DNA of 64,000 nucleotides from Apteryx mantelli (GCF_036417845.1 NC_089978.1:83570007-83634006), one strand, 5' to 3'; positions 25,001 to 39,943 are shown, counted from the first letter of the stretch. Notes: generated by a model not told the origin, from the letters alone. A program made the numbers and translations.

Positions 25001-28000
25001 CCTACTCCTGTCTCCTTGCATCATACACCAGAGCCTCTGTGTGCCCCAGCTCCCTATACCAGCATCCTCCACTGTCCTCCCTCTGCCTGAGGCTCTAGAT
25101 GTCCTCTCACCTTCTCTTTTCACTGTACCTTTGAGTGTGATGAATTTGCCTTTCATTTTCTGTTACTCCTCATACTCGTGCTCACTGTAGGGTTGTGCGT
25201 GTCCTCCATTCCTCCCCATCCACCCATCCTGGGTCCCGATTCTTCTCACCAGCCTCCTGCTCTGTTCCAGATTCCCATCTCCTAACTTGGCCCTCAAACT
25301 AAGAGACCTTTTACCTCCTCTGCTGCTCTTTTGTTTTCCTTTTCACTCATCGATATTCCTAACTAAGCAGCTTGGGACCTTGTTAAAAACAGGGCTTATT
25401 TTTTTTAAATAAATTATTAAATAAATAATTAGATAAATCTATCTTCAATCAGCTCCATAGCTCCAATCAGCAAAGAAAAAATGGAAATACTGTTGACCTA
25501 ATGCAAATCTCAGAGGTGAGATACAGCGGGAGTAAGGAGGACAGGTGGAGAAAATGAGACTCAATATTGCAGCCAATTTTTGGTTAAGCAGTCTGTACTA
25601 CCATCATTCAATAATCTCCTTATTCACTGTGTCCAATATGCCTGCTATATTACTTAAATTGTCTTAATTTTTCCCCTTGCACTTTTCAACCCTCAGATCT
25701 AAGGCTCCATGCCCCTGTGGTCAAGAAAGCAAACTAGAACTCTCTTTTGAACCTGTTACTTTTGCTCTACTGTTTTACCTTCTATTGGGCAACTGTAATT
25801 CTCCTTCCTCCAAGAGCAGGGCTTTTTCTTTACCACGGCTGAAAGTCAAAAGTCAATTAGCTACAGCCTTGTCTCCCCAAGAGAAATGCACTGTTTTGCT
25901 GTTACTCAAGTCTGCTTCCAAACACTACTGGTCCCCACAAAAATGCATTCTCAGCATGCACAATGTAATAAAACCACTGTCTAAGTAAGATTTACTTCAA
26001 CAAATGCTAAACTCCAAGTATTTCTATGCCATTAGAGAGCCTGTGCAGAGAAAAAGTCAATCTTAGAGTAACTTGACTGATATCACTAGTCCTCCCAACA
26101 CCATAGCGCAATGGTTCCTGCTTAGTTATTACAGCATGCTCTGGTACATAGGATTGCCAGTGTATACTGTGACCTCATTTTATGAACAAATATAGGACTG
26201 AAAAAAAAGAAAAAAGAATCATTCCATCTCCAAGCTGGTTTATGATCTAATGATGTGGAGCTGTGGGTCTGCATCAAGTCACAGAGAAGCAGAGTTTGCT
26301 GGAACCCATATAAAATGTTGCAGACATCTGCTTACTGTTTTTCCAGCATTAACTATTCCCACAGGAACCTACACTCTTTTTTGTGACTTCAGCATGTCTC
26401 ACGTTGTGAGCCTGTTGCCAGAAGCATGAGTGTAAGCCGGTGAACGAGTATCTGGAAAGATGAGGTAATGCAGTTTCACCTGAGATATGAAACGTCCTGG
26501 CCTCCATGACCATCTTGATAAGGCAGGCCCCACTTGGCCTGGCAGGTGCCCACCTTCTGGAAGACAATGTAGGAAAACATATCTCAAGAATCAAAATACA
26601 CTTCTGAATAGGTCTTAGATACAGCTTAGTGAGAGGCTTTTATTTTTTCCTTCAGTCACATGCTTTATCGTGGATATGAGTTTGGGAACAGGATCATTGT
26701 CAAGAGAACTACAAGTGTATTCAGATTTGCTACCAGGAAAAAAAAACATCAGCAGATTGAGCTAACATATCATTGTAATTAAGTCAGGCGAAAACTAAAA
26801 CCAGATCCAAACACTCACATACTTTGAAGCCTTTGAAATCCCAGACTACATCTAAATTTTGTAGCTTAAGCAGATACCATTGACAGATGCATTAGCTGTC
26901 CACCTTAGGCCAAGGTCTTCCTCAAGCCAGGGGCTGATCTCATAACAGGTATCATATCACATCACATGCTCCATCCCTGTTCTTCCCAGGGATAATACAA
27001 GAACAGAAGAATAACCACACCAAATTTTTCTTTCTTTAGAAACTATAATACTTTAAAAAATATTATAGATGTATCAGTTTAAAACTCCTTTAAGATGTGG
27101 TATCGTTAAATATAAAATGTGCTTTCATAATGGTTAATGCTATGCTCTGTTTGTGGGAAAGTCACTTTTACAATGTTTTGCAGGAGAAGAAGAATTTAAA
27201 ATAGTTCTCTTAAGAAATAAAGTATTTTTTTAAAACCACTTAAGTCCTCCAGTCTGTTCCAATTTGGCGGCGGGGGGTGGCAAAGCAGATGAGACCCTTC
27301 CTTGATCCAAGGTCTACTGGCTTCAGGGGGAGTTTTGTTGATTTTTGGATTAGGTCTTCCTTTAAGAGCTATATTAGTCAGGGTAACGAATACAGAATCT
27401 GTTATTGGATCACCTGGCAGTACAAATCTGATGATATCAGATGTGAGCACCATTGCATTACATTGAGTGGAAAATATGGTATATATGCTGTTTTTATGCC
27501 AGGTGCAGGAGGACAAGCAATACCTTATCCAAAATAAAGCTAGAGCAATTCAGACAGACTATGCAACCCTCTAGAACAAGACATACCTCCCACCTCCATC
27601 TTTTGAACCAGTATGAACCAGCAGAGTGAGTCTGTCTAGCACTTCGCAATCTGTAATTGTTAGCTATGGTGTGCGACACCCTAAACCATCTTGTCGAACC
27701 ACAGCTTAAGCATGTAATAAAACAAGCTATTTCATACAAATTTTCAATCCTACAAGCACAAGCATGTAGCTGAAGTCTCCACTGTAAGCATATGCATGGT
27801 CAGGGGGATCCGTTGTGTGCCCAGAACTAAGTAATAAACTAAGAAGTTGCACAAAAGGGTCATTAATCAATTACTTACACATTTCAGTTTGGCAATAAAA
27901 TGGGGAATGTTTAGCTAATATCCCTGAAATTATTCCAGGCCGGAAGGAAATCTTTCCGCCCTCAGCTGGAAATACTAAACAAGATGAATTTTTCTGGTTG

Positions 28001-29090
28001 TTGGTATCCAAACACTGGTGCTATAACATGCTTGTGCAAGGTCTCTAGCACAGCTTCTCAAGAGGTTCATGAACCAAGAGGTCCAGAGGTTCACAGTGGG
28101 ACCAGAGGTGAACTTGGTATCTGAAAATATGAAAAGGGCACATCCTAGAAGAGTGTTCCTCTGCTGTTAAACTAAGAAGCGCTGTTCATTCCCTTACTTG
28201 GCTCTTTTAACATAAGCCAAATGACAGGGAGAATGTTGGCATATGCCTCCACAAAAATCAAGGATGCCTTTGCAAATCATTTGCACAAGAAATCGTCTAC
28301 TTGAAAAATGCTGTCCTATTTATAACAGCATCAGCTCTAAAGCAACAACTGGAGTTCCTGGGAATATTATTACATGCTTAAATGACACCTGAAGCAACAC
28401 AGAACTGTGCTGGGGCAAGGGTGAATATAGTTGTAAATGGTATTTTTGGCTGTATTCAGCCCGGTAAATTAAGAGGACTAATCAATGTGTTATAGGAAGT
28501 TTGATTACCTTCCCATAGTTGTTTGATACCACTACAAAAGGAAACATATGGCAGTGATTTAACCACAGCAAGTCTCTCTGCAAATCAGATATTTAAATCT
28601 GCTTCAATAGAAGAGGAATCCTGAAGAAGAGAAGAGGCTTATTTTCATAATAGGGTGGAAAATGTAATCATCTGTCTCCAGAGATACTTTAAGATGTAGG
28701 TAGTAAATACTTTACAAATAAATTGTAAGGTGATTATCTGCTTAGTGCTGTGCCTTTACCCTTAAATCCTCTGTGTGAATTCAGCTTAGGGAAAAATGTT
28801 ACCTAACTCGTGTTAACTGAGCTATGGCAAGATGATGTCAAGTTCTAGTGAAGACAAAGTTATTTTCATATATGTTATCCCATTTATGTAAACAGTATCT
28901 GGATCCTTCTGTAATGAGGAAGACTAGTCACTGTACAAGAAAAACAGAGCCACAGAGAAGTCCTTTAAAAAGCAGATGAAAGCTACATGTATTTTTCAGC
29001 TCTCATTTCCCGAACTACCTGTCCAGCCTGCACTATAAAATAACTGCAGAAGGCTATAGTGCTGTTGCAGAATGAATTAAATCACTGGGC
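16015..29090. other. intergenic, no gene seen
   Basis: AT-rich non-coding sequence. Open frames are short and scattered on both strands and resemble no protein I know. Minor features are T runs near 17624-17639 and 18847-18868, an A run near 21000, the TA repeat at 22719, and a T/C-rich stretch around 24960-25330. A frame with a Pro-rich end on the minus strand at 27196-27516 is not recognisable. Confidence 0.5.
22719..22734. repeat. (TA)n microsatellite
   Basis: Eight consecutive TA units lie within a longer A/T-only stretch that continues to about 22755 with TAAATACA/CATATG words. Confidence 0.85.
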
Positions 29091-29370
29091 CACCTGGTGG
29101 GAAGGCAGGGTAGAGCCACTTTTACCGAAAAACATAAATCTGCGGGAGGGTCATCTTCCTATCGCTGCACCCTCCTTCACTCTGAGTTTCATCTCTTCCC
29201 AGCAAAACCGGCACTCGGGACCAAGGGCCTCTCTCTGGGCTCACGGCTCGTGCCCCCTCATCCGAGCGTACTTAGCTATGCGTCCACCCGCAATCTCACT
29301 GTGCAAACCGCACTGTGAACAAAGCCGTAGGATACTCTTATTACGGTTTGGCCGCACGTGGTGTCACTAG
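29091..29370. other. small CpG-rich patch in AT-rich intergenic DNA
   Basis: About fifteen CpG dinucleotides are packed into 29124-29357, unlike the CpG-poor DNA on both sides. It contains an E-box (GCACGTGG near 29353-29360) and the 5' part has GCCACCTGGTGGG (about 29088-29100). Plus-strand frames of 73 and 103 codons cross it but look like no known protein. It could be a small orphan CpG island or a relatively recent insertion. Confidence 0.35.
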
Positions 29371-32300
29371 CAGAGTGCCAGAATCAACTCCTTGGCTTGT
29401 CTATTAGTAGATGAGTGAATTTAAGCACTTTCCTGAAAGCTTCGTCTTCAGGAAACAGTTAGTAAACTATAATAAATCACATCCTCTTTTTTTTTTAAAT
29501 TGTAAATACACTGTACATCATTTTTTTCTTGTTCATACTTAGGTTTGAGTTAAATTTATCACTAAAATGTGGGAGATGACTGTAAAATAATCAGATGAAG
29601 CATTTTCCTCACCTCCAGCTATGTTTAGCATTTAGAATGGCATATTATATTACTACAAAGTACAGATTGGATTGTTTATTCACTGAAATATGGTCAGAGT
29701 CTAATAGTATTTCTGTTCATTTCTCAGCCCTTAAATAACCTGTTATTTCCCATCTGTTGTTTTTTCTGGAACTTAAGCAGCAAAATGTCCTTCAGTCTTC
29801 ATTTTTAAATTTATGCTTTCTATATAGAATATATGCTCTGTAATATATTATGCTTCTGTAGAAGTTTGCATACCTTCTTTTCAATAGGTATTTTGAAAGT
29901 TTCTCAAGAACTTGTTTTTGATCCTTGGTATTCCCAGCTATGTACAAGATATAAATCTCTACTGTTTTCAGTAGCCAAAGCTATTCTGCCTAACAGCTTG
30001 GTATACGTGATCCAAAGAAGTTTGGACACTATGCTAATTGACTGATATAAACAATTGACTTCAATAAATAAATTAAGTAGAAATATAAAAACAACAGTGT
30101 CATGTAAAGTGATTTAGTTTACCCAGGAATCTAAGTGCAAGATGTCATCCTTTCGATGCCAAATACTGTATTAATATGGGATGGGAATGAGCCGCTTACT
30201 TCTACTAACACCACTCTATCTCAACATTCTGTTGAAATTTCCAGTGCAAGAACTGGGAAAAGCACTCTTCCAGGCCTGCTGGAAATGATCCACTTCATAG
30301 ATTATTCAGCATTTTTCAGTTCTCCTCTTATTTGATTCACAATTTAAGAAGACCCTCAGTCTCACCTCAGTCTTCTTTGCCCCCAGGGAGATTCTGGCAT
30401 ATACTAACTCTCCTAATTTGCACCTTTTGTTACAAATTGCCAATGCAGCCCTTGCGTGGTGTTTGACAAAGAAGAACCCTGCAGGTCCCGCTGTGCCCTT
30501 GGGCACTAAGATCCTGGGCATTGCAAGAGTTGACCTGGACCAGGGCTTAAGGTCTGTAATCCTCTGGGGACTGGAGGCCTTTGCTTTGCCAGCCACCTTT
30601 AGTCATTCTTAACTGGAAATAAACTTAGAGATAAAAATTGGAAATTTAATTCAATAATTTCTTCATTTAAACAAATTCAGTGTATTTGGAGACATATGCA
30701 AGGAAATTAAGCATAGCATATCTTATATGCTTGATGCTTGGCTGCAAGATATCTCATCAATTCCTTTTTTCTAGCAGGCTGCCAAGTTAAGATACCATCA
30801 AAGAAGATTTTCACATTCTCCCCATGCTTAGGTCTACTCTTTGATGAGTTTCATTCTGGCCTTGGGTTCCCCAAAATGGCTGCAGGGGGTCTGCTTCTCC
30901 TCTTTCTCCTTCATTAGTTAATGGCATCCATTAAACATAGCTTTGTTGAAGGGGTAAACTCTTCATGACTGACTTAATCAGGATATTAACTTGACCCTTC
31001 AGTCCCGGTGAACTTCTTTTACTTTATATCAGTGAAACTGCATTTTACGCAAGCCCAGGGAAATCCAGACTAATATGCCCTAATGCTGTTCAAGCACAGG
31101 GTATCCATGAATATTCTGAACCCCTGGACAGGAGAAGGCAACCTATATAGGGCCAGTGGAGATATCAGGGGAATGATACTCTGAATACCTTCAGTTCAGT
31201 TGAATAATCCCTAGCACACTATCTATGGATCAGAGAATGGCTAACAATTACTTGCCAGAGAGAACAAATGGGTTCTTCCTAGTTTCACCTTACTGCAGAA
31301 AATTGGTTTTGGAATAAGAAATTAAGAAAACAAATGCAGACCCAGATGTGTAACCAGTAAATGCTGGCTACATCTGTGCATGTATTTGCATTCTTAAAAT
31401 TGCTGCCACATGAGATGTGTAATAATTTGCTGAAGGTGCCAGGACACAGACAGCATGGTCGGGCAGGTGAGAAAGGTGTAGATTTGCATACACATGCACA
31501 GACTAAACAGGAGCATAACAGACTGAATCACACATCTGGGCATCATCTTTGTTTCTGCTCTGCTGCCCCGAAAACTAAGGACAGCCTCAGATGCTCTCTG
31601 GAAAACCCTAGAGTATTCGAGGATGAGGCTTACCTCTTGACTTTGGACGTGATCAAGCAGGAGCATTCTCTATTGTCACACTGGTGGTCCCAGGGCTTCC
31701 ATTATTTTCCTCAGCCTTTGTCTAGGTCTGCCTCAAACCCTTCGTCCCCTTATTCCTACAGCAGCTGTACTAATGCATTTTCAGGCACGTGTGGCAGTTG
31801 GTACCCAGCAGTGGCCCCTTTCACAGATGCTTCTGCCCAGAAATGACGGTCCAGTGCTTCTGCCCAAGCTGAAGTGAACCAAGCCACAGGAACATGATCC
31901 CCATGTGCATAGCCCCTACCACATTGGCTTATTGGGTCTCTGCTGCCATGCATCATGAATGATTGGTTCGGCAACATGCACAGGAAGGTGAAGAGAACTT
32001 GGCCCAGGCAAGGGAGGGCCCACAATGAATGGTCAAAGATGCACCAGGCCCACTGTGCTAGACCAAACACTGCTGAATGAAGGTTACATCTTCAAAAACT
32101 GTGGCTCTCTTTTGCCCAGGAGAATCACCGTGTTAGCAATATGTCAGCATTTACACGCCACTCTTTGGTACCCACAAACCAAACTGCTCATCTTCTGAAA
32201 CACTATCTTCAGCTTGCTGCTTGCTTCCTCCCGCATCACCTTGCCTTCCTGTGCTTGTTGTGCTGCAGAGCACCTTGACCCACTGGATCTGAACAGATCA

Positions 32301-35300
32301 GCTGCACTGTTGCAGGGAATCACAGGCTGCACATCCATTTGGACACTGTCAACTACTTAGATGGCTTGGCAAAAATTACCTCAGTAAAAATCCACAGGAT
32401 TTTTCCCAATGAGCAAACCTTCACCAACGGAAACCAAACCAAATTACTACTATAAGTGTGCTCCAATAAAAGGTCTCCCATGCTGCCTTTGATCATGCAC
32501 TTACCCCTCAAAAAGTAGATTTCTAACTTTTCAGGCAGGTCTTTTTACAGCTCTTGCTATATAGTCCAGTGGAGAAGAACAAGAAGCTGCAAATAACTGT
32601 GTTGACTAGGATCCAAGTGGTGCCATGGTTGTTTCACAGCTGTCTAATATCCTCCTTCAAAAACATGCATATTCGTAGATAAATTCAGCTGGATCAGAGC
32701 TATCGTCACTGACCAAAAGATGTTCCTGCCCTGGCTACACAAGATCTTTACACTCAGGGGTCATATAAAGGAACCAATAGACAAAATCATGCCTTTGCAA
32801 ACAGTGAATCAAACACTTAATTATTACCATCCCACTAGTATTATCCAGTATTGCATCCTTGGAGTGCATTTTCAGTACAGGCAATTACATAATGACATAA
32901 TTACACTTAAAGCAGCTTATGTTGAACGATATAAGGACCTACAATGAACCAGGAAAACTCACAGAAATCATCTTTCTAATCCTCATCTCAACAGATAAGT
33001 CATGATAGAGAGGCACTAAAGGCAGGGCAGAACAGTCTTAAATCTATTTCTGTAGAATAAGTGTTCCTCCTATATGCTGAGGCATAATCTGATATCTGGA
33101 ATATTCTGAATAAAACATCTGTTTGCCAGATACATGTGCTGCTGGTAGTCCATCTGCAAAACACATCATAGTTTGATTGCTGCAGTTGTGGCAAATAAGA
33201 AGTGATTCTCTGCAAAGAGCAGGATGGAAAAAAGTCCATAGCAGACAGAAAAAAGACTTTGTTTGTTCTTTCACTGCTCTTATCTTCCATGTTTACAAAC
33301 ACTGCTTTTTTACCCAGTTTACAATATTAAATGTGCTAAGTGACTCACTAAAAAAAAAAGGAACCCTGTATTTGTTATATGAAAAAGAAGATCATCATAA
33401 TAGGGGAATGGAAAGAGAGGACAAAAACTGCAACTCTTGTTGTATGATCCACTTACAGATATTTTTTTCTATTTAATGCAACAGTAACTTAATTGAAACT
33501 GACCAAATGTATTTCTCAGTTCTCTTTTAATTATCTGCCAGAAGGAGTAAAAGGGTAGAGTTTCACACTGCAATGGTGTAATTCACAGAGATCTATATGA
33601 ATCCATAAATTCATGCCCACACCATCTGCTGCTCATCACTCTGGTCCTTGTCTCCTAAGACCACCTCTGACCTCTACCTCATGCCAAATATCCTTCATTT
33701 TATAACTGTAGTCAGGGCTATGATACTACAGATTCTCTGTCCACAGTAATTTGTCTCAGCTTATTCCACAAAATAGGGTAGAGAGGAAGAAAATGTGGGA
33801 AGACACATAACTATTCCCAGAACTCCATCCCTTCCTGCACCAGCCTTTCCAAAACTCATCAGTCAGATCCTCTCTCTGAGGATAGTGAAGATGACTGTTC
33901 ATGGTTATTTCCCATGAATCCAGGACTGCCATTCCAAACTAATGGACTCCTTTGCAAATACATATCATGTGGGAAACAGTGTGGAGGGCATAACTGTTTC
34001 AGAGAGAAATTTCTTACTGAGCACTCAAAGAAATTATATCCTGTTCCAAAGTAAGTACATGCCAAGTTTCAGAGTTTCAAACTAAAGTTATTTTGGGGTT
34101 ATGAAAGCAAGCAAGAAAATAAAATACACATCTCCAAAATGTTTTAACTACAAAAATTTATTTTCAGGGTCTAAGTAATTCAGGAGATGCCTAAAAAACT
34201 TTTGTGAATGGTAAAAACAGTCACTTGAAAGCATATGGGTCAATTAAAGCATGAAAAATACCAAACTATTAGAAAAATTATACGCAAATGAAAATGTGAA
34301 TTTAAACCTTAAAATCAGCCTTAACTACACCATTATTTCTTCAATGAAATAATAAACATAGATTAAGTTAAGAAACAATTTATTCAATATGGATTTTGCC
34401 CCATCAGTTTGCTTAGAAATAATTCAGAAGTACTCTTGTCATATAAGATGAAAAACTGTCATGAATGCTCCATGGAAATACATCTTCAGTATATTAGGTA
34501 TTATAATTTGTTTCTTCTGAAGGCTACCTTGGTAACTCTTTTACATTGATATTCCACATATTGTGCAGTCAAGATCCTTTTGTATCAGAGACAGCTAGAC
34601 CTTCAAAGAATGCTAAATCATATCTCAGTGGTACTCTGTATCTTGATTTCTGGCACTTTGCTTTGCCTGACTCATTCAATGTACAGGTACCAAAGTGAAG
34701 AGATGAATAACAGGTATTGACTGAGTGACCCTACAGAATAAAACATCATGTTGTACCTTGTTATCTTAAGTATCTTAAAAAAAGATATTTGACAATCTCT
34801 CCTCCTCTTTCTACTTTGGAATAAGATGACTATGAAGGATAGAGCATTGCGAAAGAATAGACATAGGAAAAGAAGGACCTCACTATATCAGCATATAAGC
34901 TGAAGATGTACAATATGTTTGGCAGTTTGAGGATGTGCCTCTCTGTGCAAAAATGTAATTTCATAGTTCAAGAGGGAAAGCTGCAATTTACTTACCTGTA
35001 CTTCACATTAACTTTTCTGACTCTGTTTGAACAAGTGCACAGGGTCAGATTCTCATATCAGTCGCAGTTTAATGAATTAAGTGCCAATTTATACTCTTGC
35101 AAGGAAAAATCTTGACTCTGTGCAAATATTCATCCTTTCTTTTCTGACTCTTGCTGAAAACCTAGAGTAAAAGAACTGTAAGTTTACCAAGCAAGGAAGC
35201 AGGAGGCCTGGGGAGCTGAAGACTACTAGGTTAGACTAGAAACTGTAGCATGGTCTGGGTAGAAGTTGCTTATATGGAACTTAGTTTGTCTGAAGTCTTT

Positions 35301-38075
35301 CCTGAGCACTACCAGAAAGCTTCATGGAGATGCTCTCAGGCACTTCTTATTTGATAAATAGAAAGGGAAGAAAACAAAAAAGGCTTAGGTGAAAAAGATG
35401 TGAATTTTCTTATCAATTTTGCATGGCAAGGATGGATATCGGCCCATTTCTCAATAAAACAAAATGTCCTTTCCCCTCTCCCCATCCCCATAAAAATGAG
35501 AGATGGGTGGGAAAGAGACCTGGGGAAAATCAGATGATTGTGGGGGACAAAAAAAATGATACAAGGGAAGAGGTCAAAGAGTCAAAAATATTGAAATAGG
35601 AAGAGAAGAGGATTGCTGGGTTTGCAGAACTCATAGAAAAGTGGAAGACAAGAGCCACATGTGCATCCCAAGGTCCCCTCCAAAAGCTAAGGATTTCACC
35701 ATAGTTTCTGCAGCTGACTGAACTCACGGACTTTTCTGTAGACCATCTCAAGGGACTGCTTTCCTGCAAGCACCAATACCCAGTGAATGTCTTTAAAAAG
35801 AAGACGAAACCAAAGAAACTTTCTTCTGTGTTGTGGGTCTGGAGAACAGAAAAGGCTGCCTTCCAAGGCAGTGTCCCTCATACACTGGACAACCTACTCC
35901 TACAGCCGGGGGGTGCGCTCCTTAGCTTGGCCCTACTGTGCTCTGTCAGATACAGGCTTCTGTTCAGCAACGAAATGCTTAGCTAGTCCAGCTCTCCTCC
36001 AGTGATCAGTCATTTCCTTCCCCCTCAAATTGCACATGCCCACTTCTCCAGACACCGAGCCAGTCATAGGGTGTATATATTTTCTTCTTTCCTTCTGAGC
36101 TCCTGACTTTGGGGCAGCAGCTTACTGCATTATTTAGGATGCCTCAGTGTGAAGGCCACAAATAAATGGAGGCTTTGATTCCAAGCAGAGCAATTTTTTT
36201 TGCAAGCAAAATATGCACAGTCCTAATGCCCAGAAAGAGTGGATTTTATATCACAGACAATTTATTTCCACAGTATGTAGTATGTACAAATATCCTATTT
36301 CTACTTCTTCCCCTGCAGTCTTTTGCCCTCCGTAGTAATGGGAAATAATGACAGGTGCCTGAAGGAAAACAGCATGATTTCATATGTATTCCTTACATTT
36401 ATCCTGTGCTGATAGTGTTGAGCAGTGAAGATTCTCATTTGTAGAACCTCAATTAACAGCCATTGAATTACTTGTGATTATGTGAATTTCACCCTTTTTT
36501 TTCAAATGGCTTCACTGCCTCCACTCTCCTACTGTTGTCAAACTTGTCTCAGTATAAGTGTGTTCAGTATCCTAGGAGTCTAGGGCCTGGAAAGGGGCAA
36601 ATCTGAAGATAAAATTGCAACCACAAACTGAAGACCTAAGGATTACACAGCCTGCTGCCTTGATGCCTGCATCACTGCCTCCCACTCCATGATTTGTGCA
36701 TGGTCCATTTAAACTAGAAGGGTGCCAAAGTGTCTGTAGCTGTGGGTTGGCATAAGGCAGACAAATCAGTTTTGGGATAACAAGCAGTTGCATGCAGAAA
36801 AAGACTGATGAGAACCCCTATACCTGAGCTTGAGCTGCCCTAAACTTTTTCTGCTTAAATCTATACTTAAATATTTGAAATGCTTGCTTTTTGCTGTTTT
36901 CACTGGGAACACTAACCTACACATGCGAATTTGGCCAAAGTCAGGTTCGTAATGCAAGAAGCTGACTGAAAAGATTTGAGGTAGTGCATTTGTTACATTT
37001 GTTTTTCTGTGCTTTGTCAAATGTGCATCATTACTTGCACATGTTCAAAACCTGTTCTGAACACAGTTTTAGTTCCTGCTGGCTTAAAGTATTATCACAG
37101 TCTTACAAGACAGAAACCACGGCAAAAAATATTGAAGTCAAATGTAATTGGGATGTCCATCTGGAGTTACTTAAGTCTTGATTTTTTTAAAAGAATATTT
37201 GCTATTATATGGTACAAGTATTTCAGCCCAACCTTCCACTCAGATTTGCTACAGCTATAAGGTCTTAACTGATCTTCAGATCAGCGCAGACTTGTGCCAG
37301 GACAGCTGCATGGATTAAGGACTATGGTGGAGGAGCAGCAGAAAACATCCAGAGGGAGAAACTTCTTAAGCTGCTTTTAGGAACCCTGGCCTGCGACCTT
37401 CCAAAATTAAAGAAGTCTCTACTGATCATGTGCAATGTGAACTGGTTTTTGCACAAAGGTCTTTAAGGCTATGTCTGCACCACGAAAAAAGCAATATAGA
37501 TATGAGCTTCAAGACTGGACTGCAAATTGTCCATCATGCTTAATTGCTAGCGCATGCCCTGGACCAATTTTGGCTCATGTCAGCTAGCACTGTCCCAGGC
37601 AGTGTCCAGGCACGCAGCAGAAGATGGCATATGCTACAACAGCCAGTGTGCCAAAGACCACATTAAGCTCTCCGCTTTCCCCCTCCCTTGCCCAGCATTA
37701 TCTTTTACACCCCCTCCACGCTCCCCAGGGCATGCTGTACATATTCTCAGCTTCATACTATGAAAACATCACTCTGACAAGCTTTTTTTCAGGACCTTAG
37801 AAGAAACAGCCAACAAAAAAAGCACAAACATAAGAATAGTTATGTCTTAGGGCCACAGAAGGGAAATGATTGCAGTGTAATGTGGATGTCACCAGGTCTT
37901 GGCACTTGGCCAGAGAACAGTCCTTGCCCTGTTTTATTTAGTGTTACAAACTTAGCTCAACTTGAAGAATCTGGGTTGACCTTCGCAAGGATGGCAGAAG
38001 GATGTTTGTGACGTTAAGGCCACAGTCCTGCTGAAATCCTTGCTCTGACATGAGGGCATTAGAACTGGCAGAGAT

Positions 38076-38113
38076 TTCTTTTTCTTTTTTCTTTTTTCTT
38101 TTTTTTTTTTTTT
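38076..38113. repeat. T-rich low-complexity tract
   Basis: Imperfect (CTTTTTT) repeats run into a pure T run. A second pure T run of 20 lies at 38309-38328. Confidence 0.85.
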
Positions 38114-39925
38114 GAGCAGAACAAATGTTAACTTTGTCCCTAGCAGCAACCAATTGCCTTGGCTGAAACTTCTCAGTTTGAAACAGATATCCAAACAAGA
38201 CCTTAAGGAGGAACATCCTTCACAGATAATGATAACCTCCCCATCTGCAGCATATGGAAGGAAAGATCGTTTTTTGGCAGAGATGCCTGTAGCTTTACAG
38301 TAAGTGTCTTTTTTTTTTTTTTTTTTTTAGTTTTTAAGAACTCACAACTTAATTATGCTGAAGTAGGACATATACTTCATCTAAGTGATGTCAGGACTTC
38401 CTCTTTAGAGCTGTTCCTTGAGAAGAATCCTTATCTCATTTTCTCTGTTTAGGGTACAGGTTTATGATGGCATTGTAAACAGCTGAAACAAGCATAATTA
38501 CCAGGGCTTAACTGTAGGAAACTTGAAATGACCAGGGTTTGCCATAATAAAATGAAGCACATAGTCTATATATTTTGGAGATACTGGAGAAGAGTGTTCC
38601 CCTTATTAAACACTTGCCATTTGAGCTTTGCTAAGGATGATCTCAAAGAATCTAGAATAGCATTATGCTGGTGTTCAAGTTATTTTTTTTTTACCTTCAA
38701 GGAAAGGACAACTGGGTCCTTACTTCATTAAATGTGCAGATATGGTATTTTCCATGCATCGCTATCCAGCAAGATTTTTATGCAGTAAAATATTCTCAAA
38801 GGGTTATTGTCAGTCTCTTATGAACTGTGCTTTGATTCTAACTGCCTACTCTGCTTACTGTAGACCTCCTCCGCTTCCTTCGAATGGCTTGTAACATTAA
38901 TGGGAAAATTTCCATAATGGTAACATTAAAACCACTGCTTATAAATACACATGAAAGACTGAGTGGGCAAAAAAGGGGGAATGTCACTCTGCCAGAAATA
39001 ATGTATTCTTTTTTCCTGATCAGCTCTGAAACAAATGATTTTGCTTTCTAACAAATAAAACATGCAAAGGAACCCTTGCAGGTGACCACTCCTAAATAAA
39101 GGTATAGGAGGAAAATTACATAATCTTACGGGACTTTAGTCTGAGCAATGTGACAAAAGCCTCATGAAGCCAAAAATGCCCTCAGAATGCTTAAAAAATA
39201 CTGCTTGCATTTTCTAGCCCAAAAAGGGAATAAAGGAGAAATTTTAACAAAAAACTGAAAGCAGGGCTAAAATAATAGTGATTATGGAAGTATAACTGAG
39301 CTGATGTTACACCAGTGTTTCTAAGAAGCCTACTAACACTGTGGACGCTGGAATTCGTACAAACACTGCCTGGTGTGCCAATCACTGCCACTGCCTTCAG
39401 GCAATGTGCCTCCCCATTCAGTGTATGGTACCAGATACTGGACCAGTTAAGATGACGCAGGTAACTACGTAACTCCCAGCCTAACAAGGCAAAATAATGA
39501 AAATCAGGGAAGACTAAAAGAATGACAACTAACGCAACTATGCACATTGCATTTTGTCGAACTAATTGGATATGTCTTTAGAATATTACAAGCTCACTTA
39601 ACAGTAAAAATATCTACATATAATAGACTTCAGCTAAATGCCTTGTTTCTTTTTGATCCAAGCAGTTAGCCGATAATGAGGATAATGCAGTTTGTTCACT
39701 TTAGGAGAACCTATTGATGGAATTGGTCCTTCCTGGAGGCAAAGCTGTTTATTTATCAAATACAAAATCTGTTTTCCTCAAACACAGCAGAAGATTGTGT
39801 CTTTGATCACTGCATCCATCAACCAGGATCCTGTGGAAAAAGCTCCCTCTAGACTTTTTTTCAAGATGTATTCATATTTGTGGTGCTCACTCATGTCCTA
39901 TGTGGTACTCCTTCCTCCAGACCAG

Positions 39926-39943
39926 AAAAAAAAAAAAAAAAAA
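39926..39943. repeat. poly(A) tract, 18 bases
   Basis: A run of 18 A follows CCTCCAGACCAG. No upstream poly(A) signal or retrocopy is recognisable. Confidence 0.85.

Noticed and set aside
27954..27968. Imperfect inverted repeat CGGAAGGAAATCTTTCCG
   Set aside because: Too short and imperfect to support a hairpin RNA or mobile-element terminus.
30306..30612. Overlapping 96-codon (minus) and 64-codon (plus) frames near 30.4 kb
   Set aside because: Higher GC than the surroundings suggested a retrocopy, but neither strand gave a recognisable protein in any frame.
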